From Clostridia bacterium (GTDB lineage: Bacteria > Bacillota > Clostridia > Oscillospirales > CAG-272), in contig JAFXHH010000003.1 of NCBI GenBank assembly GCA_017536475.1, positions 1-64,000 on the forward strand: a stretch of DNA of 64,000 bases. The letters run 5' to 3'. Of this stretch, positions 61,965 through 64,000 are shown one piece after another. A model generated the notes under the pieces. That model searched no databases. It was not told the origin of the DNA and saw nothing but the letters and a program-made list of their open reading frames with translations. Each line of letters opens with the position of its first letter. Positions within the stretch are counted from its first letter, which is position 1. The translations under genes and the position numbers were made by a program.

Positions 61965-62807
61965 TTAGCAACCGCATTTTCCGGGCGCTTTGTCGATATG
62001 ATGGTGATGTCCCGCACCTGAAGTGCAAGTGAATTCTGAAATTGGGAATGCCATAGAATTGAATACGCTGCACGGATCGTCGTTTGAGGGCGATACGCAT
62101 TCCTTGTCGGGAATTACGTATTCGGAGGCAGAAATCAAGAACTGTCCCGGGCGTACGATACGAACTATAGAGAATATTCCAAGCGATACCGCCAGATATC
62201 TTCTTTCGTCGTCATCGTCGCACGCAAGACTTCCGTTCATCGTACAAGCGACTGATTCGGGAATGTCGTGTGCACAGCAACAGCAGCAACAACAGTGATC
62301 CTTGGCACTTTCAAAAATGTTGACTCCAAGCACGATCGGGTCGACTACCTCGACCACTGCGGTAGGTACATTCTTTTCCTTGCAGCAAGGCTGCACTTGA
62401 GCGCAGAAGTCCGAGAAGTCTCCGCTTGAACGGAAGATGCTTACGTTGCAGTCTCCGCCATAAAGAATGACTTTTTTATCTAAGACGGCGATTCCCTCAA
62501 ATTCCTGAGTTCTGCCGGTACCGATGCATGCCTCAAAGGTCAATTTTACGTAGAACCTAATGCTTACCGTGTAAAAACCTCTGTTAAACTGTACGGGATC
62601 AAGACTAATGTGCGTTTGTGCTATACACGCGCTTTTTACTCTTATCGCAGTTGTGTGTTCAATGATTTCTTTTCCGCAATCTGTAAGGAATACTTTCGCG
62701 TTTTCAAAGCAGTCGCGGTCTCTGCAAGAGTCAAGTATTCTGTTGGTTTCTATACAAACAGTTTCCTTGCCTATGCCGGGGCCGCACGAAAATCTGTTAT
62801 CTTGCAT
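61965..62807 (-). CDS. Cys-rich protein with seven-cysteine run, probable spore protein
   Basis: 280 residues from the ATG behind AGGGGGAAAATTT; the open frame continues 19 codons up without a site. The N-terminal DSCRDRDCFENAKVFL and HISLDPVQFNRGFYTV segments are conserved in clostridial proteins of unknown role. Cysteines are abundant throughout; C172-C178 are seven consecutive Cys flanked by His and Asp, and the tail has HHHH at 267-270 and ends CGC. No signal peptide. Such proteins suit a spore coat, where Cys cross-links are common; a sporulation-like promoter may precede it. Metal binding is an alternative. Family function is not established. Confidence 0.75.
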   Translation of the reverse strand: MQDNRFSCGPGIGKETVCIETNRILDSCRDRDCFENAKVFLTDCGKEIIEHTTAIRVKSACIAQTHISLDPVQFNRGFYTVSIRFYVKLTFEACIGTGRTQEFEGIAVLDKKVILYGGDCNVSIFRSSGDFSDFCAQVQPCCKEKNVPTAVVEVVDPIVLGVNIFESAKDHCCCCCCCAHDIPESVACTMNGSLACDDDDERRYLAVSLGIFSIVRIVRPGQFLISASEYVIPDKECVSPSNDDPCSVFNSMAFPISEFTCTSGAGHHHHIDKAPGKCGC

Positions 62808-62826
62808 AAATTTTCCCCCTATATGT

Positions 62827-62853
62827 TTTGTATGATAGAAGCATAACGCTATC
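62827..62853 (-). promoter_or_regulatory. possible sigma-E-like promoter for the Cys-rich gene
   Basis: Minus strand: GATAG (62853-62849), 14-base spacer, CATACAAA (62834-62827). Spacing matches the spoIVA and spoIIID promoters within one base, but the -35 is weak. Confidence 0.35.
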
Positions 62854-62906
62854 TTCAATATCATTCTATGTCGAATTTAAGGGGATGTGACATTATTTTG
62901 TTAATA

Positions 62907-62943
62907 ATCGGCAGTCGGTATCATTACGATACCGACTGCCGAT
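62907..62943 (-). terminator. hairpin after the acyltransferase gene
   Basis: ATCGGCAGTCGGTATC and GATACCGACTGCCGAT form a 16-bp perfect stem with loop ATTAC, just past the stop codon; no clear T-run on the minus strand. Confidence 0.75.
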
Positions 62944-62953
62944 CTATCATAGA

Positions 62954-64000
62954 TTATTTTTCTTTATCTAAGGTGCGTGCTGTAAGATCCGCCAAGAAAT
63001 CTATGCCCTTGTGTATCTTCAAAAGCTTGAACAAATATATTCTTGCAAGACTTATGAGCGATGCGCAGAGATATATGAATAGCGTTGCAACTGCAACCTT
63101 CCATAGCATATCCCAAACGGTAGGAGCTTTTCCAAACACCTTGAACTGATTCCAAAAATCCTTCCAATACCAAAATGCTGCGCCTACGTGAAGGATAAAT
63201 ACACCGAAGGTCGCCTTTCCAAGATTTGAGATTATAAGTTTGGGAATCTTATGCTTTATTTTTATTTGCATAAAGAACAGAAGCAGACAAACGGCCATAA
63301 CGACCATACAAGGCGAAATATAGCTGATGAGAATCCCCCTGTTAGTATAAAGCTCGGAGTCCTTGGTTATAAGCTTTTCCGCGTACATCATTTCAATGTT
63401 TATCTTATGATGCCATGCGATGTACGTTGCTATGAAAAACGTTGGCAACGTTACGAACCATTTTGCCCATTTGGGAGCGCCGTATATTCTGAAATATGAG
63501 CCTATGACGTAAAGACATATCAGCCAAAGAGCCGAATATCCGCTACCAAGCACGTAGTTGTCCTTGTTCATAATTATGCGGAAAACCGTCGGTGCCATAA
63601 GCATAAAGCAAATAATTATATGCTGATACTTTTTCAAGGACAAAAGCCCTTTGTTGAGTATCGGCAACAACGGAAACATGAAGAAATACGCGCAGAAATA
63701 CCAGAATGCTCGTCTTGTCAACGGGAAAAATGCGCGGAGCCAATAATCCTTGGTCACTGTTGCCGTGGGTACTAAAAAGTGCATGACCGCGGTTAAGGCA
63801 ACGTTGAGCGTGACTACCTCTAACCAAAGATAAATTATTCTTCTGAATTTAAATCCTGACTTTACGTTAGCAAATCCCGATATCAAAGCGTAGCAGTTGA
63901 CAGAGCAGTACGCAAGGGTCTCTAAAAACCAGGCAACTTTATAGTTATCAGTCAGCGTTCCTGCGGCAGAATATACCCCGCCGTGCCCCAAAACGTGAAG
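62954..64000 (-). CDS. membrane acyltransferase family protein, 5' end outside window
   Basis: 348 codons are visible and the frame continues beyond base 64000, where the N-terminal helix begins (LHVLGHGGV, the position of the family's HVLGHGG-like catalytic His). About nine to ten membrane helices follow, with YALISGF, NKDNYVLGSGYSALWLICLYVIGSYF and FGVFILHVGAAFWYW as landmarks, fitting the acyltransferase 3 (Pfam Acyl_transf_3) family. Members O-acetylate or otherwise acylate cell-wall glycans, exopolysaccharide or teichoic acid sugars. A basic cytosolic tail ends the protein. Substrate unknown. Confidence 0.88.
   Translation of the reverse strand, partial: LHVLGHGGVYSAAGTLTDNYKVAWFLETLAYCSVNCYALISGFANVKSGFKFRRIIYLWLEVVTLNVALTAVMHFLVPTATVTKDYWLRAFFPLTRRAFWYFCAYFFMFPLLPILNKGLLSLKKYQHIIICFMLMAPTVFRIIMNKDNYVLGSGYSALWLICLYVIGSYFRIYGAPKWAKWFVTLPTFFIATYIAWHHKINIEMMYAEKLITKDSELYTNRGILISYISPCMVVMAVCLLLFFMQIKIKHKIPKLIISNLGKATFGVFILHVGAAFWYWKDFWNQFKVFGKAPTVWDMLWKVAVATLFIYLCASLISLARIYLFKLLKIHKGIDFLADLTARTLDKEK

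Overview
The window reads as chromosome from an endospore-forming member of the Clostridia (Bacillota), probably an uncultured gut or rumen lineage. The class-level call rests on spoIVA, spoIIID and a pdaA-type deacetylase, on RNase Y (rny) and a YlbF-family partner, on strong GGAGG ribosome binding sites, and on many near-perfect TTGACA-17-TATAAT promoters. I cannot place it below class. Coding density is high and both strands are used.

Region by region. 1-8.0 kb (+): tRNA modification and mismatch repair: 3' end of miaB, ylbF-like, mutS, mutL, tgt, HAD hydrolase. 8.0-11.3 kb (+): a small membrane-anchored protein and the tldD/tldE protease pair. 11.3-15.2 kb (+): rny behind a consensus promoter, then a lipoprotein with a duplicated Cys motif. 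15.2-20.8 kb (-): a three-gene operon, TerB-N/TerB-C protein, DUF2791/BrxD-like P-loop ATPase and Lhr-like helicase, matching the architecture of predicted Ter-linked stress or defence systems. 20.9-29.5 kb (-): two very large lipoproteins with Thr/Glu stalks, one carrying BspA-type leucine-rich repeats. 29.7-31.1 kb (-): radA. 31.2-36.4 kb (+): an ABC exporter pair, each half with a zinc ribbon, flanking a DUF1854 gene. 36.5-38.0 kb (+): spoIVA behind a sigma-E-like promoter. 38.1-42.2 kb (-): two lipoproteins sharing an almost identical signal sequence, and murA. 42.7-44.9 kb (-): DUF3810 metallopeptidase-like protein and an RluA pseudouridine synthase. 45.0-46.4 kb (+): SLH surface protein. 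46.4-53.2 kb (-): flavodoxin-like protein and an operon of rlmB, a degenerate P-type-ATPase-like membrane protein, a radical SAM protein and its DUF2344 partner. 53.4-57.6 kb: small membrane protein, pdaA-like deacetylase, two membrane proteins, a SpoU methyltransferase and spoIIID.

57.6-60.1 kb is unlike the rest. It is about 2.5 kb of mostly non-coding, palindrome-rich, locally GC-rich DNA with two small genes. One is a probable ribbon-helix-helix protein behind a strong promoter and three phased 10-bp repeats. Each small gene is followed by a copy of a 41-nt hairpin-forming repeat. It looks like a small mobile or repeat-borne element, and it is my main candidate for something undescribed.

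60.1-64.0 kb: an SDR of the mannonate-oxidoreductase type divergent from a ThuA-like protein (sugar metabolism), a Cys-rich probable spore protein with seven consecutive cysteines, and the 3' part of a membrane acyltransferase running off the window.

The two candidates most worth follow-up outside the island are the pseudo-P-type ATPase at 49.6-52.3 kb and the zinc-ribbon ABC/DUF1854 cassette at 31.3-36.4 kb. No tRNA, rRNA, CRISPR array, known riboswitch or complete insertion sequence was recognised.
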